64,000 bases of DNA. It comes from Hymenochaete sp. R1 (Eukaryota; Basidiomycota; Agaricomycetes; Hymenochaetales; Hymenochaetaceae). The DNA lies in assembly GCA_019400425.1 (NCBI GenBank), contig JAFREE010000019.1:124001-188000 (forward strand), given 5' to 3'. Positions 37,874-49,664 of the stretch are shown in pieces (the first letter of the stretch is position 1; each line of letters opens with the position of its first letter). The translations under genes and the position numbers were made by a program. Below the pieces are notes generated by a model. It made no database searches. It was not told where the DNA came from and saw only the letters and a list, made by a program, of their open reading frames with translations.

Positions 37874-39407
37874 AATTTATTGTCACGAATCTACGAAGTT
37901 GACGACAGTCGGACATTGCGGTCTTATTCTCGCGCCGGATAAGCGATTGATGCCTTCTGGTCGAGCACCCTCATACTTCCATATCTATAGCATCACCGCC
38001 GTCAGTGATGCCATTTAACAAACTCGCTGGAGAACAGCGGTTCAATGCGCCGCCCTCACCATTTTCTTCTTTAACATCGCATTATTTCGCATGCTATCTT
38101 GCTTTGTTCATTTTCTTAGCACAAATGTTCATATTGCCCTCCTTATTCACCGCGCTGTCTTCCTCTCTCATCCGTGTTCCTGACCTTCCCCGTATTCTCT
38201 TGCACATTCAATTGCCCCTTCCTCTTTTCAACATTCACTATCTTGACGGTGAACGTCTGTTCGACCTCTCACATTTGCTCGCACAAGCCTCATCTGCACG
38301 AACAATTTGGAACGGAATGGCTGGATCCGAAAACCTTATCCTTATGTTCATATGAACCTCATACCATGATCATAACGGATTTCAGACACTGGTTATCATA
38401 TTTCCGCCGATATTCCATCTCATGGCACTTGCCTTTTCTTTTCTTTATCTTGGTTCCGCACGTATATTTTGTAATATTAGTGTCTTATGGCACATATTGT
38501 TCCCAGATTTTTAACCTCGTTTGTTCCACCTATGCTCGCAGGCAAAGAGGTGCGTATTGTCTTTACACTATCTTGATATGTAAAAGGTGAGTTCCAACTT
38601 ATCACTGTAAGAGTGTGCTGTCTAATGATAAGTTGCAGACTTTCAAGACGTAAACTGCGTGCTTTCTGAGTGCTGATAGGACAAATGAACCATGTGTCGT
38701 TACACTGTGATGCTAACAACAAAAAATTCAGCAAGAAAGGCTTACACTGATGAATCTATATTGCGTTGACTTGAGTACTTGTGAGCTTTTGGATTGCACC
38801 AATACGTGCTGAAATAACCTTTGGTCGATATTATGGAAAAGGATGAAAAATTGGTACGGTTTAATTCAGTCTCCGCGGATGGCTTTTATGACCGAGATTA
38901 GACCATCAAAACACAAATACAGCGCAAGAACACATAAATCACTCTAGAGCACGCAAATCGATTAGATTCTCGTTCGCGATATGTAAGTTATGCGACGTAT
39001 CTTTCATTCGGTCATCAGATGAAAAGTATGGATATACTTGATAATGTGAGGTAAGCCATGATCTGTGCTATCTTGTCCGAATATGCACGCTCCCTTCATT
39101 TTGTTCATAATTTCCACAGACCCATCGTAGCATGCACCTTGTTGTTACTGAGACTGTCTGGGACCTTATGACGAACTCACGTTGTTGAAGAAGAACAAAT
39201 CGCGCTAATTACGCGCTAGCAGCCAAGCGATGTGATTTCTATCGAGGGCGGACCACGACGTGATTATAACGCGTAGTGCATCCTTTTATAGGATCTCCTC
39301 CATCCCCTCCGTCGAAAGCATTCCAGAGGGTAGAAAAGGACTGCAATGGACCGTCAAAATGGCTATCAAACCCACTTCAGTGGCTCAGATACTCATACCA
39401 GCTCACC
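37874..39407. other. Intergenic, no gene recognised
   Basis: This is about 1.5 kb. The left part (38041-38590) is pyrimidine-rich and may be a long 3' UTR of the KEN-box gene. Its open frames (38005-38355 and 38174-38590) are Phe/Leu/Ser-rich products of CT-rich DNA, with no supporting features. Confidence 0.35.
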
Positions 39408-40189
39408 ATGCCTTCTTTCCGTTCCTCCAAAGCTGCCGCTCGTCAAAATGGTACGCCTTTTGTACTTTTGCGATGCATGTGGTGTTTGGCGTTCTTTATG
39501 TGCTAACACCGTGCTATCCTTAGGCTCCTCAACGGGTAGCCCATCAAAGGTCTCTCGCCCTCCAAATGCGTTCATCCTCTTTCGGTCGTATATTATTTCC
39601 AATCGACTCGTCCCTGCTACGATGGTCCACCAACAAGATGTCTCGCGCTACGTCGCGAATCTATGGGGGTCAATGAAAGAGGAACAGAGATACCCCTTCT
39701 TTGAGAAGGCGAGGTTGGAGAAGGAGAGGAGGCAGGTAGAGGCTTCATCGGGGGCGACACCTGTTGCACGAAAGAATTTCTCGAAGCAAGGTTTTCACTC
39801 TTATTCTGCTCCTTGCATCACTCCGCCGCCTGCTACCCATTACCCACAGGTAATGCCTCCTTCTCCGATCCTTCTATTTGATCAGTACTTATAATAAATT
39901 GAAGTGCGACTCAAATCCAACCATCCAAGCCCATTCGGATTCATACGATTCATTCTTTGATTCATATTCATTATCCCGTGACCCAAGTCTTGAATTTCAA
40001 TCTCCCATGGGAGTCATCCCTTCTTCAATGTACACCTCCAGTCCCAACAGCACCTCATCCGAACTGGATTATACCTCTGAGCTCACCCAACCTGGCTGTG
40101 TCCCTTCGTTGTCACCAGCCGATGCCGATTTTTACGCGCTGCTTAACGAAGTCATGGATTCTACATACTTCGGTTCTCGGTCATTCTGA
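39408..40189 (+). CDS. HMG-box transcription factor
   Basis: Three exons (39408-39450, 39524-39849 and 39905-40189) give 217 residues. The HMG box spans about residues 22-90: RPPNAFILFRSYIISNRLVP then QQDVSRYVANLWGSMKEEQR and YPFFEKARLEKERRQ. This matches MATA-HMG/Ste11-like boxes of fungi (RPxNAFILFR, then the SxxxxxxWxxxxxEE...F core and F..A..EK). After the box the protein is Ser/Pro/Tyr-rich, with an acidic C-terminal stretch (SPADADFYALLNEVMDS) that could activate transcription. It is short for the class. In basidiomycetes such proteins regulate mating or fruiting, but no pheromone or receptor genes are nearby, so no mating-locus claim is made. An in-frame upstream ATG at 39276 would add 44 unlikely residues. 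Confidence 0.85.
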
Positions 40190-41135
40190 ACCTTACCAAG
40201 AATGAAATGGCGAGAGTTGGTTCCGCAAATCCAAATGGTATGCTTTTTGAAAAGAATTTTTTCTCTCTCGATCTCTAACCTATTTACTTAGTGCTGTGGT
40301 CCTTCTTGTTCACGTTGAACGGGAAATTTTCTGTCCAGCGAACAAAACTCCCGAAAACCCATGGCCCAATGCTCTCTTTCATCATAACATATCCCTACAT
40401 CATGTAACATACGCATTCCAACTCCTGTGGTATCTTTCTCCTCCCTTCTCCATCTTTTTTCATGTTCAACATCCTTCATATATTTGGAATATCTTCTCTC
40501 ATGTGCTAGCAGCCATAAGCATTTTATGTATCTATAGTCATCGCCAATTCCCCATATTTTTTAAATTTTGAGCATCGCGACTCAACTAGATTGGGTGGAG
40601 CTAGGAAGATGACTTAAGAATGGGAAGCCAGCAGCCATGAAAGAATTGATACTGTAATAGGTTTTATTGAGACAAGGAAGAAGCTCTTTCTTTTGTGGCG
40701 GTACCGCGTAGATAGTCGTGGGAAGTTTTGAGTACACTATTGGTGGCGCCGCCGTCTGTAGGGTCGAACTACCCTGCTTCAAACCATCCAATCATGAAGC
40801 TTACATACCTGACCCCGTAGCTTTTCGATACGGTGAGCAAGGACATCGAAGTTGGGCGGTCTTCGAGAACCTTTCCTGCGTTCGCATCTACGATTCCATG
40901 GCAGGCTTGCGCTCGCCTCTGGTTCTAAACGAATTCGGCGCTTCTCTACAAACGTCAGCTTTCACGATATAGGCCCGGTTTACTAAACAACTGAATTACG
41001 AGAAAACCACATTTCCGGGGCCTGGGGCTCTTATCTCGTCTTTAAAAGGGTGCTGATAACATCTGCTCTCGTGTCCTGATTGACCCCTTCCTCTCCCTGT
41101 CTGGCGCCTGCTACTAGGCTCAAGCTCTCAGTTCG
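40190..41135. other. Intergenic, MFS copy 2 promoter
   Basis: The CT-rich left part is likely the HMG-gene 3' UTR. The right part precedes the MFS gene and contains a TTTAAAAG element near 41040-41047. A short open frame, 40718-40972, is unsupported. Confidence 0.35.
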
Positions 41136-43046
41136 ATGACGGAGAAATTATCTGAAGTGGTTATTGATGGCACCTCGACGGGCAAGATTAGCGGTACGGA
41201 TGGTGGCGATCCCTTTGACTCACAGAAAGTGATGCTAGTCACAGATCCTTCAACCCCCAGACCCCAAGCAAGCACTCCTGACTTTCTTGAGACCCGTGGC
41301 GAGAAATCAACATGCCTCTCAGACCCTCGAACAAATGCAACTCCATCTGAGATTAAAAAGATGAGAATTTATGAATATCTGTGCTTCGGGAGCCTTTGGT
41401 GGGCCATATTCTTGCAAGGGTGGAACGACGGATCCAATGGGCCATTGCTACCAAAAATGCAAGATTATTATCATGTGAGTAAACGCCTTTTCGAGTCATT
41501 AGGTCCAGCTCGCTCATTGAGCTTGCTCAGGTAAATTACACCGTTGTGTCTATGATCTTCATATGCAATTGTGTCGTGCGCACTCCAATACTGTCTCTTG
41601 GTATCGTATGCAATGCTGACGGCTAAAACAGGGATACGTTTCTGGATCTGTACTTAACATCTGGATGATACAGAAACTGGGATTTGGAAGAGTGAAATTT
41701 TCTTTTCCTATTATGTCGATTCAGTCGCTGATTTCAGTTCCAGACGATTGTCATCGGAGCAGGTTTTCAATTGGTGGCCTATGCTATCCAGGCGGCTGCA
41801 CCCCCCTTCCCTGTATTCGCTATAACATACGTATTCTCGGGTTTAGGGATAGCTTTTCAGGTAAGTCTTTACACCCTCTTCCTAAGCTATATTTGCTTAA
41901 TTGTAAAAACAGAATGCGGAAGCATATACATTTGTGGTAAACCTCAACAATGCCCTGAAAATGGGCATCCTCTCAGCCTCATATGGAGTTGGCGCTCTTA
42001 TCTCACCGTTATCGGCAACAAAATTCTCTACAATGACCCGCTGGTCATTCCATTATTTGGTCTCTGTTGCAGGATGTGTCATTAATGTCCTGCTATTGAT
42101 TTTGATTCTGCGTTTCCGTGACCTGGATGGTGCGTCATAGACCCCTCGCTTCCAAACTTCTTCTCGTTAATTATTTTCTTGCTTCAGAACTGCTTCGAAG
42201 AGCCGGCCAGATCACTCATGTAAACGATGATTCGCAGAGAAAAGATATGTATAAGGAAGTCTTTAACTGCAAGACTGTCCACATACTGGCTTTCTTTTCC
42301 CTTGCGTACGTCGGCGCTGAAGTTACTGTTGGAGGTAAATACATCAATGTTCTTCTTTACGTCTTAATCTGACAGCTCATTCGACTTTAGGATGGATAGT
42401 TACATTCATTATAAATGAACGAAAGGGGGGCTCTACATCTGGATATGTATCCACAGGTTATTACACAGGGTTCACGATCGGACGATTCGCCTTGACCTGG
42501 CTCAACACGCTTGTAAGTCCAGTTCTCCCGTATAGTTCAGTACAACCCATTGTTTAATAGGTTGGTGAGCGTAGAGCAGTATACCTTTACTCGATCATTT
42601 GCATCGGGTAAGCCGAACGCTTCTGTTTGTTGTGCCCTCTCTCACTTCAATTTCAAATTCTAGCCTTGAGCTCATAGTCTGGTTCGTCCCATCCTTGATC
42701 GGCGACGCGGTTGCCGTCGCTTTCCTAGGCCTCTTCCTCGGGCCAATATTTCCCATTGCATGCAGCGTTCTGGCGAAGCTAGTACCTCATTGGCTCCTAA
42801 ACGGTGCTATAGGCTGGATTGGTGCCTTTGCTCAAACAGGATCTGCGTTGTTGCCTTTCATTACGGGCGCGTTGTCTCAGAAGTTTGGTGTTATAAGTTT
42901 GCAACCATTGTGGGTCTCGATATGGACTTGAACGAAGGATAAGATGCTGAAAACCACGAATTCTTTTTTGTAGGATCATCGCGACTTTGGTGCTGATGAT
43001 GGCAATGTGGGCTTGTGTTCCTAGACAACCTAGTCACACAGTGTAA
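41136..43046 (+). CDS. MFS transporter, Bsc6/fucose-permease-like (copy 2)
   Basis: This is a paralogue of the transporter at 1608-3792. Exon 1 is 41136-41474, with an acidic N-terminus of about 80 residues, then IYEYLCFGSLWWAIFLQGWN DGSNGPLLPKMQDYYH, the family TM1 signature. Exon 2 is 45 nt (41531-41575, VNYTVVSMIFICNCV), the same length as in copy 1. Later exons give VLNIWMIQKLGFGR, PPFPVFAITYVFSGLGIAFQ, SATKFSTMTRWSFHYLVS, AFFSLAYVGAEVTVGG, STSGYVSTGYYTGFTIGRF and LGPIFPIACSVLAKLVPHWL. The end is VLMMAMWACVPRQPSHTV then TAA at 43044-43046. The exon plan matches copy 1, so the two arose by gene duplication with introns retained. Compared with copy 1, it has a shorter N-terminal tail and a shorter C-terminus. 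Substrate unknown. Confidence 0.86.
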
Positions 43047-43803
43047 GTGCCATACGAGGTGCGAACGAAGGTCGACAATGAATCCGAAAATCACACTCAT
43101 CACCTTTCGAATGGAAGAAAGCAGGATGAATGTTTTGCGGAGAAGTTTTTTTATGCTTGACATTGAATCGAGATAGGTGCATCCGAAGCTGTTGTAAAGC
43201 ATCATGATACTGAAAAAATATACTTGAGCATAGACGATAGAAGTCTTTGTATGGATAACTTTCCGTCGATAGGGTCGAAGAACCAATGAATATCAAATTT
43301 TCGAAGGGTGAACGTCTGCCGCGTTCAATTTCGGTGTTACCCCTTTCCGCATTGTTTCACAGGAACTCGCAAGATAATGAATAGGTCATCAATGACATTC
43401 AACAATCGTTAAACACGTTTGCGTATTCGTGGTCTTGCCAGTAAGTACGTGGTAGTATGCGTTACAGTGTTGCTACAATGCATGCGTATGGGGGTAGTCG
43501 TAACCAATGTAGAAGTGGGGTTAAAGTTTGAAGGAAATAAATACCGACCGCGCGCAGTCGTAAAAATATGAAGAAAAAAGAAGTTGCAGCGCTGATGCGA
43601 CTAGTGTGACAGCATGAACAGAATGAGGTGTGATGATAATGATGTGTAGTGCTGCATATGAAAAAAAACAGGATCAACCATGAGAGGAAAAAAATGAAAA
43701 GACGTAGGCCCGGACGTTTTAATCGTAAGAACATGGAAATATGCGTGAGGTTGCGAAGAGGGGTGCAAAATGGGATAGAAAGCATGCATCTAGATATGCA
43801 GAA
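43047..43803. other. Convergent intergenic region
   Basis: It holds the 3' ends of MFS copy 2 and the kinase gene. No gene is seen. Minus-strand open frames such as 43462-43785 are Phe/Leu-rich and reflect A/G-rich plus-strand sequence. Confidence 0.4.
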
Positions 43804-46800
43804 TCATGAAGCGACAGGGAAGTAGGGCGCAGCGGCATTAGCAGCAGCAGTCACCGTCGACTTTTTCGATTTCCCACCAAACTCGGAGGTCGTGTGCATG
43901 GTCACACTCGACAGTGCGTACCAAAACCAGTTGCGCGCGGTCCGCAGCCGAAACAGGACATCCCTCGGGGAGCCTTTTGTCGGCGCTGGTGACAGCGAAC
44001 GCGAACGGCGATGGGCACGGGAGCGTGAACGAGAGCGCGCGAAAGACCACGTCCGGGGCTTCGGAGCACCTGTCGACGGTCCACGGGAAAGGTCTTTTGA
44101 GAGTAGGAGGGGCGATTCAGATAAGTCGATGGGCGATTGCGGTTTGCCTTCAGGCGGAGAGCTCGCAGAACGAGGTCGCGCCTTCTTGCCGAAGTGGGGC
44201 GGTTCATCGTCTTGTTCCGCCCCGTAGCTCGTACTCACTGAACGCGAGGAGCTTTTGGTCGCGAAGATAGACGAAAAACGCGCTTTAACAAGCGAGCTAC
44301 GGTGTACGCCAATTTCGGTATCAGTCGTCGAGGACGCAATGGCTTGTGAGGAACGCGAGGGAAGGAATCCTGAACTCGAGGAAGAGAAGGGACGCCGGCC
44401 AACAAATTTGAGAATCGAACGTGAGCGGGAGCGTCTTCTCGAGGCAACCGAGGAGTCTCGTCGCCGCGGGTTGGGGCGAAAGCTGTCGTCGTGAAACTGC
44501 TCGGTTGACGTACAGGTAGGTTTGAGGTCGAAGACGGGGGTGTCGTCAAAATTTGGGACATTGCGAAAGGAATGAGAAGAGGGTACTGGAGTTGCCTTCC
44601 TGCTATCAACGGCCGAAGAGTCAACATACCGAAGATATGGTACATATTCTCGAAAGTCATCGGTCGGAGTATATGCCGCACCCTGAGGTGCGGCTGGAGA
44701 AGTATCAGTTATCACGTCCGTCGTTATCGCCATGAACCTCTGCGCACCATGAGTTGAAACTGAAGAGCAACTCCGACTGCTCACGTTCACCTGGGGGTTG
44801 GGAGCCTCTGTGACTATGGCATGCAGAGCGCGCAATGCCTCCTCAGTCGGAGTCGAGCTTGCTTGAACATGCTGCGAAAAGAGTTCAAGGCCCAGTCCCT
44901 CCACATCTGATTCCCGTGAGGATGGCTTGGGCGGCGCGCTTGAAGAGACGACATTAGCTCTGTTGCCAGAAACGGGTGAGGCTGGGAATGAACCAGGAAG
45001 ACCAGGGAGCTGCTCGAGAAAATTGTCCGTCTCCGCATGCGAAGTGGTATTGCTATCCAGACCCGCATCAACAACGCGCCTAAGATCATCGACCCAAGAA
45101 TCGCCACTCGACCCGCTCTGCCTGTTTCCAAACCCCAACTCCATGTTCTCTGACTCCATCAACTCACCGAGCATATCTGCGAACTCGGTATGCGGCCTGT
45201 AGCCCTGCCCCACATGAAACAAAGAAGATGACGCCGAAGGGCTGGCAGAACGCGCATAACTAGGGATATATTCCGACCGCCTGTAGCCTGAGCGGGCATG
45301 ACCGACAGGAGAAGACGCATCCGTCGGCGAGGTCACAGTACGTCCGGAAGTTGAGACACGAAACATTGTCTCCCTGCCATCCTCCGTTGCTCCGGAGGGC
45401 GAGGCAGAAACATACGGGTGAACAACCTCCTCGTCCTCGTCCTGAACGACACTCGGGCTAATCATATGGACATCAACGTCATACTGTCCCTCATCTAAAC
45501 CATCCTCCCGCATGATCACCTCTAATCCATCAACATCCATCTCGGGCCCAGGAATAAAACTCGCAGAGCGCGAGACACTATACGCGAAGGGGCAACTAGA
45601 TACTGATTCCTGCTGAGCACGCCTTCGAACAGCCAAGACGGAATGCACGGACGATTGAGAATGTGATTGCGACGGATCGACGGCAGACTCGTTTGCAGCA
45701 GCGCTCGATCGATGAGGTGGGTAAGCGGGGAGGTCGACGTTCAGGCGAAGCTCGGGCTTGCGCCGACGAACTTGAAACTTTGATCTCCGGCGCGCACCAG
45801 CGTCCCGTGACGACGGCTGGGGATAAGGTTGACGGCCCCGGCTGCGTCCACGGTAGCGCGTTCTTCGAGCAGGTTCGTAGGATTGCTGGACGTAGTTGTC
45901 GCTGAAAGGGACCTTGGTGTTGTCCATTTCGGCCTCTGCTGGAGACTCGAGCGCGGTCATGAGGGCGTAGGAGAACCCCTCCTCGTCACCAGCTAAAGTC
46001 AAGTTCGCATCCGATACACGAGGGTCTGCTACGTGCTTTGCCCCCGGTGTCCTCGTCGCAGAGGCTTCCGAACCGACACTCGACGAGTCGGACGAGGAAG
46101 CGCTTGAAACTGACGACGCTGATGATGCGATGGCGTCTTCGTCCGACGGGTTGGCGAATCGGATCTCAGAGATGATTGATTCCTCTGCCGGGCTCGTGGA
46201 CGAGTTGTAGCTCCAGCGCGAGGTGAGTTTGCCAGTTGTCGACACCGGCGAGTGTTTGCTGTACGTGACCTCGTGCACATCGATCTCGACTTTTGCGGGA
46301 GTCGACGGAGGTATCTCGGCAGCCTCGACCATGAGGGATGGAGTAGGAGAAGGCGTTCTTGAAGGGACGTACGAAACGCTCGAAGACCGTCTCTTGACGA
46401 TGATCTGTTGCTGTTGCTCGGGCTTCGTCGGCTGGGCCTCCATTTCCACTTGTTCCTCTGGAACCTGCATCTGGTTCGACACTGCATCGCTGCTTCCGCT
46501 CGAACCTGAGGGGATATGCATGCCAACTTCCCAGGGACAACGAGCCATGCCTCCTTCGAAGACGACGTCGGGCGCATAAAGACCTAGACGCTGCTTGTTA
46601 AACGCAAGACTGCGACGCGATTGGGTTTCGATATCTTCGTAGTCCTCCACAAGAGCCGCCACTCCGTCAGCCAGGCCCTCGACACCAAAGGCTTCACGGC
46701 GTTCCCATCGTACATCAAGGGCACGGACAAGGATGTCATTGAGGCCACTTGAAATCGGTAAAACTTGAGGTAAAAAGTTGCGAGGCGATTGCAGATACGC

Positions 46801-47693
46801 AGCAAAAGTAGGGTCACTAGGAGATGCGCGTGCCCACGGATTTCGGGCAGTGAGGAGATTGAGAAGGAGGATTGCAAGCGACCAGATGTCGTTAGAAAGC
46901 GGGGAATAGGGTGGCGATGACACATTCCCGTTTTGACATTCTAAGAGCGTAGAAGGATCGCGCATACAATGAGACTCGGAAATCTAGGCAAGGTCAAAGA
47001 GCTTTGCTCACCAGGACTCATATGATATACGCTACCAGTACGCCATTCCCTACTCCTTCGTTCCGTCGTAGCAAGACCGAAGTCAGCGAGCCGAACGGTC
47101 GCTCCACCATCCCAGCAGAGGACGTTCTCGGGTTTAAGGTCGCGATGAAAGATGCCCAAAGAATGACAATGAGAAACGGCTGCAGCAAGCTGCGCAAATA
47201 CTTGGGCAACGAGACCAGTCCGGCCCAGATAGACCTGCCTGTGCAGGATAAGAGTAAATAGGTCGCCGCAGGGCGCATAATCCATAACGAGAAAAGTATA
47301 AGGGGAAGGAAGAGAAAGCGAGCCGTCCTCTGCAGGAAGTGCTGGTTCGATGATACGGTGGAGACGGACGATGCCCGGATGTGCGCCTGCGCCAGCGAGG
47401 CGATGGAGAGCAATTTCACGCATGTGAAGGCGGCGTTGCCGTTGCGCCTGCTTGGGGTTGCTCGGATTCGAGTTTCGGAGCAGACACTTGACCGCGTAAA
47501 GCCCACCGGATGATGTTGAGGCGCGATAGACGACGCCGTAGCCGCCATAGCCCAAGATCGCTGCAAGTTGCAATGCACCAGCATTCGTTCCGTCGTCGAT
47601 GACAGTGCCGAGAGGCGGAGGAGAAGGGGAAGAAGAAGTTGTTGGTACAGCACCAGCAGCACCCTGGTTAGTTTGGACGTCGGGGGAAGGCAT
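43804..47693 (-). CDS. Ser/Thr protein kinase, Ran1/Vhs1/Sks1-like, long tail
   Basis: Two exons (47012-47693 and 43804-46940) join in phase to give about 1272 residues. Starting from MPSPDVQTNQ, the kinase domain spans roughly 42-320. The P-loop GYGGYG is at 48-53, the ATP-binding Lys in YAVK is about 69, the catalytic loop HRDLKPEN is at 183-190, DFG is at 204-206, and SVYHMSPE replaces APE at about 221-228. The MSPE motif and the compact HRDLKPEN loop place it with the fungal Ran1/Pat1, Vhs1 and Sks1 group, which controls nutrient and meiosis decisions. That placement is by motif only. The remaining 950 residues are Ser/Arg/Pro-rich and disordered, with Arg-Ser clusters (RRRSRSRSIL, RSRSRSRAHRRSRSLS) and many phosphosite-like patches. 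An in-frame upstream ATG at 48005 would add about 100 residues of unlikely sequence, so I prefer 47693. Confidence 0.86.
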
Positions 47694-49219
47694 TATGATG
47701 AAGGAGGAAGATGAAAGGCGGTCGTGAACGGCGAATATGAATGCGAGAGCTCCTGGATTGAAGAGAGAAAAAGTGGTCCGCGACTGGCGCTGGGCTAGGA
47801 GCTCTAGCAGTTGGACTTGAGGGGACAAAGTGGACCGGTTGGAGAGCCATTGGGCTATTAAAGAGAATGGATAAGCGATCAAGAAAATGAGGCCAAAGCG
47901 TTGTATAGTTGAATTAATCGTCCATGTCCCGAGGGAAGGGTGGATGCAACGCTGTTTCAACGAGGCAGCCTTCGCATGCGGCACGGGCGGTCGGGTGCGA
48001 TACACAGCATTTTAGCCTCGAGAAGGCCCATGTTCACGGTAAACACAGTGTAAACACGCCAATTTGAGCAGGTATACGTCGACCTGATCGTTTGTGAAGG
48101 CGAGCACTGACCAGTAAAGCTTGACCCTAAAAGTATCGACGAGCGTAGAGCGACACAAGAACGACACAGCTGGGAGATTCGTATGGACACGCACGAAGCA
48201 TAATCCATTGAAAACATTTCAACCGAAGTCCGGAAGTGAAGCCGAAGAATCCGCCTCCGAGCGTGACCCTTGTAAACGTGCATGAACATGTAGGAAATTT
48301 TGGAAATTTTGGAAGCTCTTCCGCTCGGTGGTTCGTTCCGAAGATAGGTAAACCTCTCGTAATTCAGCGGGGTCTTGCTCACTCCTTGGGAGTGAGTAAG
48401 CTCCAAGCTTATGTGAACCGGCAGTCTGAGTAGTTATCGAGTAGCCGCAGCTGGAAAGAAGAGCTGTCAGTTGAAATTTTGTGGAGAAAAACCGGCTGAA
48501 GACGACCCACCAATGTGAGCGCCATCATGGCCGAGACGAGAAGACTCAGCAAACGAAGGAGAGAACCAATCGACTCGTCTCGCTTATGCGTCTCTTCACC
48601 CTATCGCTTCCACCATCTTCCAACTCAACCGTATCTCTTTCTTCAGCCCATTCAACGCCGTATACAGCAGAACAATGCGATTCAATTGAGCGCGAATCAT
48701 GGGAAAGAATCCTCTTCTATTAGCCCAGAAGTTGGTAGAAGTCGAAGCCGGCCGGGAATTCCAAGTCCGAGGGTCGCCTCGATTCTTCAATGAAACCAGC
48801 AAGATCACTTTCACATATCGATCTGGTGCATAAAGAAGGCAAGATAGGCAGCCCAGACGTTCATTTGTCCCGACGGCTTTTCTCACTGAATTCATCTCGT
48901 GACCTGTATGCTGCACACGGGAACAACGCCATCTTCGTATCTTGCCACGGACGTCCTAGTCACCTGCAAAGCGGCCGATAAGCAATGAAACTCACTTAGG
49001 TCCTGTGCTCGGAAGACACCGTTGAAGGATTCTGGCAATTGAAACATTATCTTTGGTTGTTGGCGCTTGTGTTCACAGCGGGAGGTAGAGTCATGGAAAG
49101 AAGAAGTAAGGTTGTCCCTGTTCTCTCAGTTTGCTCCGTGTTTCCCTTCACGAACCAACCAAACCCAATCTCAGATTCACACAATCGATGGAAGCTCTCT
49201 TTCCCCAGCCGGCGGTTAG
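47694..49219. other. Kinase upstream region
   Basis: This is about 1.5 kb upstream of the kinase start. Small open frames on both strands have no recognisable features. A short duplicated string GGAAATTTTGGAAATTTTGG lies at about 48291-48310. Confidence 0.35.
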
Positions 49220-49664
49220 GGTGGCTTATCCACTGGCATTGTTGGCTTATTTCGGAGCAGAGCCTTTCGTTTGAATGTCCTTACGTCGCATTTGGTTCTA
49301 CGTTGGGCCGAAAGAGTCGGTCAAATGTCGGGTATGGAACACCATGGAGCTTTGGTATCATATGACGGTAAGTGGTGGATGCTTGGAGAAGAGAGAAGTT
49401 GTGTCAAGCGAACATTTATTTACAGACAATTCATTGCAGGTCTTGGGGATAGGCCTTATTGCCGAATTCTGTGCGGACCACGCAAAACTATGTCATTCTG
49501 AGGCACAACCTATGCTCAATGCCCTTAACATACGCGCTTATGAAGCACTGGCAGAGCTAGGTGCTTTGTGCTACATGGATCTGATCTCAATATCGGCTGT
49601 CAGTCATGATGAGTTGTTATCCGAAATGGGAACTATGCAGACGATACGTCACTTCGATTTTTGA
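49220..49664 (+). CDS. Candidate orphan gene, 3' exons
   Basis: Two open blocks join in phase through a 58-nt GTAAGT-TTACAG intron (49368-49425), the size normal for this genome. The first block, entered after a TAG acceptor at 49219, includes NVLTSHLVLRWAERVGQMSG then MEHHGALVSYD. The second reads VLGIGLIAEFCADHAKLCHS then EAQPMLNALNIRAYEALAEL and stops after RHFDF. The composition is balanced and protein-like, unlike the surrounding spurious frames. I cannot find a phase-compatible 5' exon. An open frame from 49039 (MKHYLWLLALVFTAGG) is nearby but its donor is in the wrong phase. No family is recognised. It could be a lineage-specific gene or a decayed one. Confidence 0.4.

Noticed and set aside
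39408..43046. Mating-type locus (HMG gene near a transporter)
   Set aside because: The defining homeodomain, pheromone or receptor genes are missing, so the HMG gene alone does not make a mating locus.
43892..44270. Plus-strand open frames opposite the kinase tail
   Set aside because: They are shadows of the RS-rich coding strand with no independent features.
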